NCBI GenBank assembly: GCA_045533195.1
Contig: JAZSHI010000055.1
Coordinates: 1-64,000 of the forward strand
Reading direction: 5' to 3'
Length of the DNA stretch: 64,000 nucleotides
DNA from: SIG607 sp045533195
GTDB taxonomy: Bacteria > Bacillota > Clostridia > Oscillospirales > Acutalibacteraceae
Part shown: positions 50,432-57,973 of the stretch, one piece after another
Numbering within the stretch: the first letter of the stretch is position 1
Layout: the number at the start of each line of letters is the position of its first letter
Made by a program: the position numbers and the translations under genes
Notes under the pieces: model-generated
Database searches by the model: none
Told to the model about the DNA's origin: nothing
The model's input: only the letters and a program-made list of their open reading frames with translations

Positions 50432-51499
50432 ATGCCTTTCGGAATTGCAAATGAAGCTGAAGATGTTGTTCAGATTAAAGTAGTAGGTGTCGGCGGAGGC
50501 GGCGGAAACGCTGTTAACCGTATGGTAGATGCCGGAGTAAAGGGTGTTGAATTTGTAGCAATCAATACCGATAAAGCTGCATTATTCCTTTCTAAAGCTA
50601 ACAGTAAGCTTCAGATTGGTGATAAAACTACAGGTGGTAAGGGCGCAGGCGCTAATCCTGAAAAGGGTAGAGCTGCTGCTGAAGAAGCTGCTGATGAAAT
50701 TACTGCTGTTATCGGTTCTGCCGATATGATATTTATTACTGCAGGTATGGGCGGCGGTACCGGTACAGGCGCTGCTCCCATAGTAGCAAAAATTGCTAAG
50801 GAACTCGGTGTGCTTACCGTTGGTATAGTAACCAAACCCTTCGCTTTTGAAGGTAAAAAACGTATGCAGCAGGCTGAAGCAGGTATTGCTGCTCTTAAAG
50901 AACAGGTTGATAGTCTTATAGTTATTCCTAACGAAAGACTTAAATTTGTTTCCGAACAGAAGATTACATTTAAGAATGCGTTCGACGTAGCTGATGACGT
51001 GCTTCGTCAGGGTGTTCAGAGCATTACCGAGCTTATTAACGAAACTGCTCTCGTTAACCTCGACTTTGCTGACGTTACCGCTATTATGGCTGATGCAGGC
51101 TATGCTCATATGGGCGTTGGTTATGCAACAGGCAGAGATAAAGCTGAAGAAGCTGCACGTGCCGCTATCAGCAGTCCCCTTATCGAAACCTCTATGGAAA
51201 ATGCTAAGGGCGTTATTATCAGCATTACCGGTTCTGAGGATATCGGTCTTGAAGAAGTTGAACTTGCTTCCTCTATCATCTCCGATATGGCTCATCCCGA
51301 TGCAACTATTATCTGGGGTGCTAAATTCGATGATACCCTTGAGGATGCTATCCGCGTAACAGTTGTTGCTACAGGTTTGGGTGAAGATAGCAAGGACAAA
51401 AAGGATGAAGACCTTGCTGCTAAGCTTGGCAACCTTGCAACCGAAAAGGATTCTGAAGAGGATTACATCGAACTTATCGACATCTTCAATAATCATTAA
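50432..51499 (+). CDS. ftsZ: Cell division GTPase FtsZ
   Basis: Tubulin-like GTPase that forms the Z ring. 355 residues; GTP-binding GVGGGGGNAVNRM, the tubulin signature AGMGGGTGTGAAPIVA, NERLKF, and the catalytic T7 loop NLDFADVTAIMADAG. ATG 50432 is 8 bases after GGAGG; the frame extends 5 codons upstream through that site. The C-terminal tail ends EEDYIELIDIFNNH, which is short and lacks the usual DIPxFLRxR peptide that binds FtsA, SepF or ZapA. ftsA is not next to it. A strong terminator follows. Confidence 0.97.
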   Translation: MPFGIANEAEDVVQIKVVGVGGGGGNAVNRMVDAGVKGVEFVAINTDKAALFLSKANSKLQIGDKTTGGKGAGANPEKGRAAAEEAADEITAVIGSADMIFITAGMGGGTGTGAAPIVAKIAKELGVLTVGIVTKPFAFEGKKRMQQAEAGIAALKEQVDSLIVIPNERLKFVSEQKITFKNAFDVADDVLRQGVQSITELINETALVNLDFADVTAIMADAGYAHMGVGYATGRDKAEEAARAAISSPLIETSMENAKGVIISITGSEDIGLEEVELASSIISDMAHPDATIIWGAKFDDTLEDAIRVTVVATGLGEDSKDKKDEDLAAKLGNLATEKDSEEDYIELIDIFNNH

Positions 51500-51515
51500 T
51501 TTTTTAAAAAAAGTT

Positions 51516-51549
51516 CGGCTGTCTTACTTTTGTAAGACAGCCGTTTTTT
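51516..51549 (+). terminator. Bidirectional intrinsic terminator between ftsZ and the convergent small gene
   Basis: Perfect 12-bp stem cggctgtcttac (51516-51527) with gtaagacagccg (51532-51543), 4-nt loop, T6 at 51544-51549. On the opposite strand the A-rich/T-rich flank (51499-51515 reads as a T-run) provides a U-tract for the gene at 51553-51684. Confidence 0.93.
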
Positions 51550-51552
51550 CTT

Positions 51553-51684
51553 TTAGCAGCAAGTATCGTTACAACCGCAACCACAACCGTTGGTGTTAGC
51601 TATGCCGTTGTTACCGCAGCAGAAGAGAAGAAGAAGGATCACGATAATCCAAGCGCAGTTTCCGCCGAAAAAGTTATTACACAT
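51553..51684 (-). CDS. 43-residue cysteine-rich single-span membrane peptide
   Basis: The only convincing minus-strand gene in the window. ATG is at 51684-51682 on the complement, with a perfect AAAGGAGG ribosome binding site (51692-51702 region). The product starts MCNNFFGGNCAW, has one hydrophobic stretch (WIIVILLLLFCC, residues 12-23), then GNNGIANTNG and a tail with CGCGC and a terminal CC. It has nine cysteines in 43 residues. It converges on ftsZ and shares its terminator. It resembles the short Cys-rich membrane peptides found beside division or sporulation genes in clostridia, but I cannot name a characterised family. No clear promoter is visible in the A/T-rich stretch before it. Confidence 0.75.
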   Translation of the reverse strand: MCNNFFGGNCAWIIVILLLLFCCGNNGIANTNGCGCGCNDTCC

Positions 51685-51800
51685 AAATCTTTACCTCCTT
51701 TCTTTTATATTACATACTATGTTGTTGATTTAAGTTTGTTACAAAATATAAAAAATGAGTTTTTAAGAGAAAAAACGAGTAAATAAAAGAAAAATGGAGA

Positions 51801-51898
51801 TTTGACCTTTTTTGACCTTCAAAAGCATAAAAATCGGCAGAGAACGAACTTTGACTTTCTCTGACTTTCGATATATACTAAGGTCAGTAAAGGTCAAA
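51801..51898 (+). promoter_or_regulatory. CtsR-controlled promoter with three operators
   Basis: Three CtsR boxes (heptads separated by 3 bp). Box 1 is at 51801-51817 on the complement, a perfect GGTCAAA-N3-GGTCAAA. Box 2 is at 51850-51866 on the complement, AGTCAGA-N3-AGTCAAA. Box 3 is at 51882-51898, GGTCAGT-N3-GGTCAAA. The promoter TTGACT (51851-51856), 17-bp spacer, TATACT (51874-51879) lies between and within them, with -35 inside box 2 and the +1 region inside box 3. This is classic autorepression of the class III heat-shock operon. Confidence 0.93.
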
Positions 51899-51913
51899 GT
51901 GAGGCGAAAAGTT

Positions 51914-52369
51914 ATGAAAATGAGTGATATTATAACAAAAGCGATAATAGAATTACTTGATGAGTCTGAGGAAAATACCACACTTATTCAGCGTAATGAA
52001 TTTGCGGAAATGATGGGGTGTGTGCCCAGTCAGATAAATTATGTTTTATCTTCCCGTTTCACTCCCGAGCAGGGATATACAATAGAAAGCTACCGTGGTG
52101 GCGGGGGATATATACGAATAAAAAGAGTTAAGATAAATCAGTCGGCGGCACTTATGCATATAGTTAATTCTATAGGAAGTTCCATTGATCAGATGGCGGC
52201 AAGGATTGTTGTTGAAAACACATTAAGGGCTTCTCTGATTTCCCATGAAGCAGCTACGGCAATACTTGCGGCTATTTCAAACGGTGTGATGCAGGTTGTG
52301 CCCCTTGATTATCGCGATACAGTTAGGGCTGCAATAATTAAGCAGATACTTTTGACTCAAATTAAATAA
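51914..52369 (+). CDS. ctsR: Class III stress repressor CtsR
   Basis: Dimeric winged-helix repressor of clp genes, inactivated by heat and by McsB. 151 residues from ATG 51914 (GAGG 10 bases upstream): MSDIITKAIIELLDE, QRNEFAEMMGCVPSQINYVLSSRFTPEQGY, then the beta-wing YRGGGGYIRI whose glycine-rich loop is the thermosensor in characterised CtsR. A C-terminal helical dimer domain follows (AATAILAAISNGVM). The open frame 34 codons upstream runs through the operators and is not coding. First gene of ctsR-mcsA-mcsB-clpC. Confidence 0.97.
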   Translation: MKMSDIITKAIIELLDESEENTTLIQRNEFAEMMGCVPSQINYVLSSRFTPEQGYTIESYRGGGGYIRIKRVKINQSAALMHIVNSIGSSIDQMAARIVVENTLRASLISHEAATAILAAISNGVMQVVPLDYRDTVRAAIIKQILLTQIK

Positions 52370-52381
52370 AGGAGACTTGTT

Positions 52382-52876
52382 ATGATTTGTCAGAAATGCG
52401 GAAAAAATAATGCAACTACTCATATACATTCGGTTATAGGCGGTATTGTTAAGGATATGGATTTGTGTTCTGTATGCGCCGCAAAGGAAGGCTATTCCAC
52501 AGCGCCTTCGGGAAGTCTCGCTTCAATGCTTTCTTCGGTTTTTGGTGATATAGCTATGCCGCAAAGCAGTAAAGCAGAGTGTTGTCCTTGCTGTAACAGT
52601 TCTTTCAGAGAAATTGCAAAAACGGGAAAGGCAGGATGCCCTAAGTGTTACGAAAAATTCAAAACCGAGCTTTTGCCATATTTAAAACGTGTACACGGAA
52701 GTGTAACCCATATCGGCAAAAAGCCCCAAAAAGCTGCGCTTATTGTATCGCGCACCGATGAATTGAGCGAAATGCGTAAAAAACTCAGCGAACTTGTCAA
52801 AAATGAAAATTATGAAGAAGCTGCAGTTATGAGAGATAAAATAAAACTTTACGAGGAGGAAGGTAAAAATGAGTAA
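52382..52876 (+). CDS. mcsA: McsA, activator of protein arginine kinase
   Basis: 164-residue zinc protein with four Cys-containing pairs (CQKCG, CSVCA, CCPCC, CPKCY) and a C-terminal UVR-like motif (LSELVKNENYEEAAVMRDKIKLYEEE). McsA stimulates McsB and helps control CtsR. It lies 12 bp after ctsR with AAAGGAG upstream and overlaps mcsB by 8 bp. All is as in other Firmicutes. Confidence 0.96.
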   Translation: MICQKCGKNNATTHIHSVIGGIVKDMDLCSVCAAKEGYSTAPSGSLASMLSSVFGDIAMPQSSKAECCPCCNSSFREIAKTGKAGCPKCYEKFKTELLPYLKRVHGSVTHIGKKPQKAALIVSRTDELSEMRKKLSELVKNENYEEAAVMRDKIKLYEEEGKNE

Positions 52877-53876
52877 TTGGTACAGTATTGAACCTTGTAA
52901 TCCTATTGCCGTTTCAACAAGAGTGCGTCTTGCAAGAAATCTTGCTGATACTCCTTTCCCTTCGCTTCTTAGTGATGAGCAGATGGAAGAGGTTGCCCAA
53001 AGGGTTAAAAATGCTATTTTAGAGAGCGATACTCCTTTTGCAAAATCTTTAAAATTTATTTCTATGGCAGATATTCCCGATAATGAAATTTACGCAATGG
53101 TAGAGCGTCATATAATCAGCCCCGAATTTGCAAACAAGAAAACAGGCAGAGCTATTATAATAAGTGAAGATGAATCTGTTTGTGTTATGATTGGCGAAGA
53201 AGACCACATTCGTATTCAGGTTATTTTATCGGGTTTAAATCTTGAAAAGGCATATGAAACAGCCGAAAAAATTGATGATATATTAGCTTTAAAGTGCGGT
53301 TTTGCCTTTGATAGTCAACTTGGCTATCTTACCGAATGTCCTACTAACTTAGGAACGGGACTGAGAGCATCTGTAATGCTTCATCTTCCCTTTATGGAAA
53401 GCTCGGGAGCAGTAAATGAAATCTCTGATACAATAGGTAAAATCGGTTTTACAGTCAGAGGAATGTACGGAGAAGGCACTAAATCAAAGGCTTCGCTTTA
53501 TCAGATTTCTAATCAGATAACTTTAGGAATTACAGAAAAGAATGCAATTGACAATCTTAATGTTATTACCAAACAGCTTATCGACAGAGAAATTAATGAG
53601 AGAAAAAGAACTGACAAAATTATGTTAGAAGACCTTGTATGGCGCGCTTACGGCATACTTAAAAACCAAAGACTTCTTTCCAGCGATGAAATGTATAAGC
53701 TGGTTTCTCACATTAAGGTAGGTATTGCCGAAGAAATTCTTCCTTTTGATGCAACACTGCCGATGAAGATTTTAATTGAAACCTCTCCCAATATGCTTTG
53801 TAGGTTTACGGGAGAAAAATCACCTGCAGAAAGAGATTTTCTGCGGGCAAAAACAGTAAGAAAAATGATTCCATAA
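52869..53876 (+). CDS. mcsB: Protein arginine kinase McsB
   Basis: Phosphorylates arginines on client proteins, marking them for ClpCP. 335 residues of the guanidino-kinase fold: STRVRLARNLADTPFP (N-terminal ATP contact), VMIGEEDHIRIQ with the catalytic Glu loop, LGYLTECPTNLGTGLRASVMLHLP with the conserved Cys-Pro-x-Asn segment, and VRGMYGEGTKSKASLYQISN. It overlaps mcsA, so the two are coupled, and is 15 bp before clpC. Confidence 0.96.
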   Translation: MSNWYSIEPCNPIAVSTRVRLARNLADTPFPSLLSDEQMEEVAQRVKNAILESDTPFAKSLKFISMADIPDNEIYAMVERHIISPEFANKKTGRAIIISEDESVCVMIGEEDHIRIQVILSGLNLEKAYETAEKIDDILALKCGFAFDSQLGYLTECPTNLGTGLRASVMLHLPFMESSGAVNEISDTIGKIGFTVRGMYGEGTKSKASLYQISNQITLGITEKNAIDNLNVITKQLIDREINERKRTDKIMLEDLVWRAYGILKNQRLLSSDEMYKLVSHIKVGIAEEILPFDATLPMKILIETSPNMLCRFTGEKSPAERDFLRAKTVRKMIP

Positions 53877-53891
53877 AGGAGATGTGATATA

Positions 53892-56330
53892 ATGAAATTT
53901 AATTTCAGCGGTTTTACAGCTAAAGCAAATGAAGCTTTAAACCATGCTATTAATTCGGCTTCGCTTTTGGGCCATACCTATATAGGCAGTGAGCATATAC
54001 TGTTAGGCCTTGCTAAAGTTGGCGGCGGAGTAGCCTATGAAATACTTTCTAAATACGGCGTGACAGCCGAAAAGATAAACGAGCTTATTACCCTTAAAAT
54101 CGGGGCAGGGGTTCACACAAATCTTTCTCCCGAATATTTCACCAAACGTGCAAAGCGTATTCTTGAATCTGCTGTTTCGGGATGCAGAAGTCTTGGTAAA
54201 AGTGAAGTGGGAACCGAGCATTTGCTTATTGCGCTTCTCAGCGAAAACGATAACTATGCCATAAGACTTCTTACCGATATGGGCGTTAATGTAACAGAGG
54301 CTGTTACAAGTGCTCTTGAGGCGGCTGACATTGACCTTAATATAGATGACGTTGATGAAAAAGCTCCCGAAAATAAAAATTCTCAAAAGGGCAATATTTT
54401 AAAATACGGTCACGACCTTACAAAAGACGCAAAGAACGGGAAAATCGATCCCGTAATCGGCAGAGAAGAGGAAATTGAAAGAGTTATTCAGATTCTGTGC
54501 CGAAGAACCAAGAATAACCCCTGTCTTGTAGGTGAACCAGGTGTCGGAAAAACAGCGGTTGCCGAAGGACTTGCTCTTAAAATTGCTAAAGGTGACGCAC
54601 CCGATGTAATAAGTAATAAACGAGTAATTACTCTTGACCTTACGGGTATGATTGCCGGAACGAAATACAGAGGCGATTTTGAAGACAGAATTAAATCCAT
54701 CATTGAAGAGGTTAAAAAAGCGGGAGATATTATTCTGTTTATTGATGAGGTTCATACCCTTATAGGCGCAGGAAGTGCCGAGGGCAGTACCGATGCGGCA
54801 AATATCTTAAAGCCTTCTCTGGCTAGGGGAGAACTTCAGATTGTGGGCGCCACAACCCTTATGGAATACAGAAAAAATATTGAAAAGGATGCCGCCCTTG
54901 AACGAAGATTTCAGCCCGTACAGATAGGCGAACCTTCTGTTGACGATACTGTCGAAATCTTAACAGGTCTTCGCTCCAAATACGAAGAGCACCACGGAGT
55001 AAAAATTACTGATGAAGCTTTAAAGGCTGCCGCATATCTTTCTTCACGCTATATTACCGATAGATTCCTACCCGACAAGGCTATCGACCTTATTGACGAA
55101 GCAGGTTCGAAGGTTAGACTTACCGCTTTTAAAAAGCCTGACAGCATAAAAGAGCTTGAAGCCAAAATCAAGAAAAACGAAGAGGAAAAGGAAGAGGCTA
55201 TTAAGACTCAGGATTTCGAAAAGGCTGCAAAGCTGAGAGATGAAGCGGAAGAACTTAAAAAAGAACTTTCAAATGAAAAAGAAAAGCTTTCTTTTGATGA
55301 AAACAGCGCCAAAGCAGTAGTTGATAAAGAAATTATTGCAGAAATAGTCAGCAACTGGACAAAGGTTCCTGTTAAGAGCCTTACCGAAGAAGAAAGTCAA
55401 CGGCTTTTACGTCTTGAAGAGGTGCTACATGGTAGAGTTATCGGTCAAAATGAAGCTGTAACTGCCATAAGCAAGGCTATCCGTCGAGGCAGAGTAGGTC
55501 TTAAGGATGAAAGCCGTCCTATAGGTTCGTTTATTTTCCTAGGCCCTACAGGTGTTGGTAAAACCGAGCTTAGCAAAGCACTTGCCGAAGCAATGTTCGG
55601 CAGTGAAAATGCTATGATAAGACTCGATATGTCGGAGTATATGGAGAAGCATACTGTATCCCGTATGATAGGCTCTCCTCCCGGTTATGTTGGCTTTGAC
55701 GAAGGCGGTCAGCTTACCGAAAAGGTGAGAAGAAATCCCTATTCCGTAGTGCTTTTTGATGAAATTGAAAAGGCGCACCCTGACGTATTTAATATTTTAC
55801 TGCAGATACTTGACGACGGTGTTTTAACCGATTCTCAGGGAAGAAAAATAGATTTTAAAAATACGGTTATAATTATGACCTCTAATATTGGCGCCCGTCT
55901 TATTACCGATAAGAAAAAGGCGTTCGGTTTTGGTGAAAATTCTTTTGAAGCCGAGCATAAGGATATTAAGGAAAGTGTAATAGGAGAACTTAAAAAAGCC
56001 TTCAGACCTGAATTTCTTAACCGTGTTGACGATACTATTGTTTTCACTAAGCTTACAAAGGAAGAAATCGGACAAATTGCAGGAAAAATGCTGGAGTCTT
56101 TAGGAAAACGTCTTAAAAAGCTTGACATTGAAGCCTCCTTCGATAAAACCGTTGAAGAAAAAATGGCAGAGGCAGGCTTTGATGATATTTACGGAGCACG
56201 TCCTTTGCGCAGAGCGATTCAAAGCAAGGTTGAAGACGTGTTAAGCGAAAAACTTCTTTCGGGAGAAATAAAAGCGGGGGATAGGATTATTTGTTCTTAC
56301 GCTGACCAATTGGTTGTAAATAAAGAATAA
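53892..56330 (+). CDS. clpC: AAA+ unfoldase ClpC
   Basis: 812-residue HSP100 unfoldase partner of ClpP, with two N-terminal Clp repeats (residues 1-145, including SEHILLGLAKVGGG and TEHLLIALLSEND). AAA module 1 has Walker A GEPGVGKTAVAEG and Walker B ILFIDEVHTL; the coiled M-domain with a UVR-like motif (TQDFEKAAKLRDEAEEL) follows; AAA module 2 has GPTGVGKTELSKA and VVLFDEIEKAHPD, then a D2-small domain. AAAGGAGATGTG precedes the ATG. Length and M-domain identify ClpC rather than ClpB or ClpE. Confidence 0.97.
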   Translation: MKFNFSGFTAKANEALNHAINSASLLGHTYIGSEHILLGLAKVGGGVAYEILSKYGVTAEKINELITLKIGAGVHTNLSPEYFTKRAKRILESAVSGCRSLGKSEVGTEHLLIALLSENDNYAIRLLTDMGVNVTEAVTSALEAADIDLNIDDVDEKAPENKNSQKGNILKYGHDLTKDAKNGKIDPVIGREEEIERVIQILCRRTKNNPCLVGEPGVGKTAVAEGLALKIAKGDAPDVISNKRVITLDLTGMIAGTKYRGDFEDRIKSIIEEVKKAGDIILFIDEVHTLIGAGSAEGSTDAANILKPSLARGELQIVGATTLMEYRKNIEKDAALERRFQPVQIGEPSVDDTVEILTGLRSKYEEHHGVKITDEALKAAAYLSSRYITDRFLPDKAIDLIDEAGSKVRLTAFKKPDSIKELEAKIKKNEEEKEEAIKTQDFEKAAKLRDEAEELKKELSNEKEKLSFDENSAKAVVDKEIIAEIVSNWTKVPVKSLTEEESQRLLRLEEVLHGRVIGQNEAVTAISKAIRRGRVGLKDESRPIGSFIFLGPTGVGKTELSKALAEAMFGSENAMIRLDMSEYMEKHTVSRMIGSPPGYVGFDEGGQLTEKVRRNPYSVVLFDEIEKAHPDVFNILLQILDDGVLTDSQGRKIDFKNTVIIMTSNIGARLITDKKKAFGFGENSFEAEHKDIKESVIGELKKAFRPEFLNRVDDTIVFTKLTKEEIGQIAGKMLESLGKRLKKLDIEASFDKTVEEKMAEAGFDDIYGARPLRRAIQSKVEDVLSEKLLSGEIKAGDRIICSYADQLVVNKE

Positions 56331-56333
56331 ATA

Positions 56334-56365
56334 AAGACGGGCGAGTGTGCCCGTCTTAATCTTGC
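56334..56365 (+). terminator. Terminator after clpC
   Basis: 9-bp stem aagacgggc (56334-56342) with gcccgtctt (56349-56357) and a 6-nt loop. The following sequence is only moderately T-rich, so termination may be partial. Confidence 0.7.
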
Positions 56366-56394
56366 TTGACTTTATCTATTCTTAATTATATAAT
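56366..56394 (+). promoter_or_regulatory. Promoter of a miniature transcription unit
   Basis: TTGACT (56366-56371), 17-bp spacer, TATAAT (56389-56394). Together with the terminator at 56487-56519 it defines a transcript of about 120 nt. Confidence 0.75.
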
Positions 56395-56412
56395 ATCCGT
56401 GAGGTGTTTGCA

Positions 56413-56482
56413 ATGATTAAGTTTTTAATCACAGACGACTCAATGAAAAAACAAAATTAAAGAAACGGTTGAAAATATATAA
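56413..56482 (+). pseudogene. Collapsed response-regulator gene or small peptide/sRNA unit
   Basis: After a GTGAGGTG ribosome binding site, ATG 56413 reads MIKFLITDDSMKKQN and stops at 56460. The start MIKFLITDDS is what a CheY-like receiver domain begins with (first beta strand and the DD pair). In the +1 register the bases 56453-56482 read KIKETVENI and a stop, which resembles the last helix of a receiver domain, and a terminator follows at once. So promoter, ribosome binding site, both gene ends and terminator remain but the middle is missing. A functional 15-residue peptide or small RNA is the alternative. Confidence 0.5.
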
Positions 56483-56486
56483 AAAG

Positions 56487-56519
56487 CAGGTCGGAGAAGT
56501 CCGACTTGTTTTGATTTTT
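56487..56519 (+). terminator. Intrinsic terminator of the miniature unit
   Basis: 9-bp stem caggtcgga (56487-56495) with tccgacttg (56500-56508; one G-U pair), GAAG loop, then TTTTGATTTTT. Confidence 0.85.
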
Positions 56520-56524
56520 GAATA

Positions 56525-56683
56525 AATATGCATAAAATTTGCATATTGCTCATAAATATTCCATCAAATTAAACAAATGTAATGCAGAAAGTTGTGCGTG
56601 TTTTGTAATAAAAGGAGTATTTTGAAAAAACGCATAAATTTTATGCAGAAAAACTTGCATATTTATACAAGTAATGGTATAAT
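56525..56683 (+). promoter_or_regulatory. arg operon promoter with ArgR/AhrC-like operators
   Basis: Three related palindromes: 56525-56547 (arms aatatgca/tgcatatt), 56632-56646 (gcataaattttatgc) and 56654-56671 (cttgcatatttatacaag, an 18-bp ARG-box-like palindrome). The promoter is TTGCAT (56655-56660), 17-bp spacer, TATAAT (56678-56683), so the -35 lies inside the third palindrome. The similarity to the AhrC box (CTTGNATA-type half sites) and the arginine genes downstream indicate arginine-dependent repression. The argR/ahrC gene is not in the window. Confidence 0.75.
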
Positions 56684-56724
56684 ACCGATAATGAATTTTA
56701 AATGATTTTTTGGAGGAATTTAAA

Positions 56725-57954
56725 ATGGATAAAAGTAAAATCAAAAAGGTAGTATTGGCTTATTCGGGTGGTCTTGATACTTCTATAATCATTCCTTGGT
56801 TAAAGGAAAATTACGGTAATCCCGAAATTATTGCCGTTTCCGGTAATGTAGGTCAGGCAAGTGAGCTTGAAGGACTTGAGGAAAAGGCTATTAAAACAGG
56901 CGCTTCTAAAATTTATATTGAAGACCTTACTAAAGAATTTCTTGAAGAGTATGTATTCCCCTGTGTTCAGGCAGGCGCTCTTTATGAAGATTATATGTTA
57001 GGTACTGCATTTGCTCGTCCTCCTATTGCTAAGCGTATTGCTGAAATTGCCATTAAGGAAGGCGCTGACGCTATTTGCCACGGTTGTACCGGTAAGGGTA
57101 ACGATCAGGTTAGATTTGAAATGGCTATTAAGGCATTTGCTCCCGATATGCCCATTATTGCTCCTTGGAGAGAGTGGGATATTAAATCCAGAGAAGAAGA
57201 AATTGACTATGCCGAGGCACACAACGTACCTCTTAAGATAAACAGAGAGACAAACTATTCCAAGGATAAAAACATCTGGCACTTAAGCCATGAAGGTCTT
57301 GACCTTGAGGATCCTGCAAACGAGCCTCAGTACAATAAGGAAGGCTTTTTGGAAATGGGTGTTTCTCCCGAAATGGCTCCCGATAAGCCTACCTATGTAA
57401 CCGTTCACTTTGAAAAGGGTGTACCTACTGCTGTTGACGGTGTAGAAATGGACAGCGTTGCGCTTGTTTCAAAGCTTAATGAACTCGGCGGCGCAAACGG
57501 TATCGGTCTTCTTGACATCGTTGAAAACCGTCTTGTAGGTATGAAGTGCAGAGGTGTTTACGAAACTCCCGGCGGTGCAATTCTTTATAAAGCACATCAG
57601 ATTTTAGAGACTATCTGTCTTGATAAGGATACTGCTCATTATAAGTCTCTTGTTGCACAGAAACTTGCTGAGAACGTATATAACGCTCTTTGGTTTACTC
57701 CTCTTACCGAAGCAATTCTTGCTTTTGTTAAGACTACACAGAAAACCGTAACGGGTGACGTTAAGGTTAAGCTTTATAAGGGTAACATCATAAATGCAGG
57801 TGTTACATCTCCCTATTCTCTCTATGATAGTGAAATTGCTACATTTGATGAGGATGACGTATATGACCAGAAGGAATCTGCAGGCTTTATCAATCTTTAC
57901 GGTCTGCCCACCAAGGTCTATGCAAAAATGAAGAAAAAGAACAATTTAGACTAA
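56725..57954 (+). CDS. argG: Argininosuccinate synthase
   Basis: Condenses citrulline and aspartate with ATP, step 7 of arginine synthesis. 409 residues; N-type ATP pyrophosphatase loop VLAYSGGLDTSIIIPWL at residues ~11-25, HGCTGKGNDQVRFE, APWREWD, ETNYSKDKNIWHLSHEG and the EPAN-like DPANEP region. ATG 56725 is 8 bases after GGAGG; the frame extends 5 codons before it. First gene of the arg operon, directly after the ARG-box promoter. Confidence 0.98.
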   Translation: MDKSKIKKVVLAYSGGLDTSIIIPWLKENYGNPEIIAVSGNVGQASELEGLEEKAIKTGASKIYIEDLTKEFLEEYVFPCVQAGALYEDYMLGTAFARPPIAKRIAEIAIKEGADAICHGCTGKGNDQVRFEMAIKAFAPDMPIIAPWREWDIKSREEEIDYAEAHNVPLKINRETNYSKDKNIWHLSHEGLDLEDPANEPQYNKEGFLEMGVSPEMAPDKPTYVTVHFEKGVPTAVDGVEMDSVALVSKLNELGGANGIGLLDIVENRLVGMKCRGVYETPGGAILYKAHQILETICLDKDTAHYKSLVAQKLAENVYNALWFTPLTEAILAFVKTTQKTVTGDVKVKLYKGNIINAGVTSPYSLYDSEIATFDEDDVYDQKESAGFINLYGLPTKVYAKMKKKNNLD

Positions 57955-57973
57955 TTTTTCAGAGGTAGTTACA

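Noticed and set aside
50582..51496. 304-codon open frame on the minus strand across ftsZ
   Set aside because: It is a mirror of the ftsZ codon pattern, has no ribosome binding site and yields a Ser/Cys/Phe-rich sequence unlike any protein family. FtsZ in the + frame is unambiguous.
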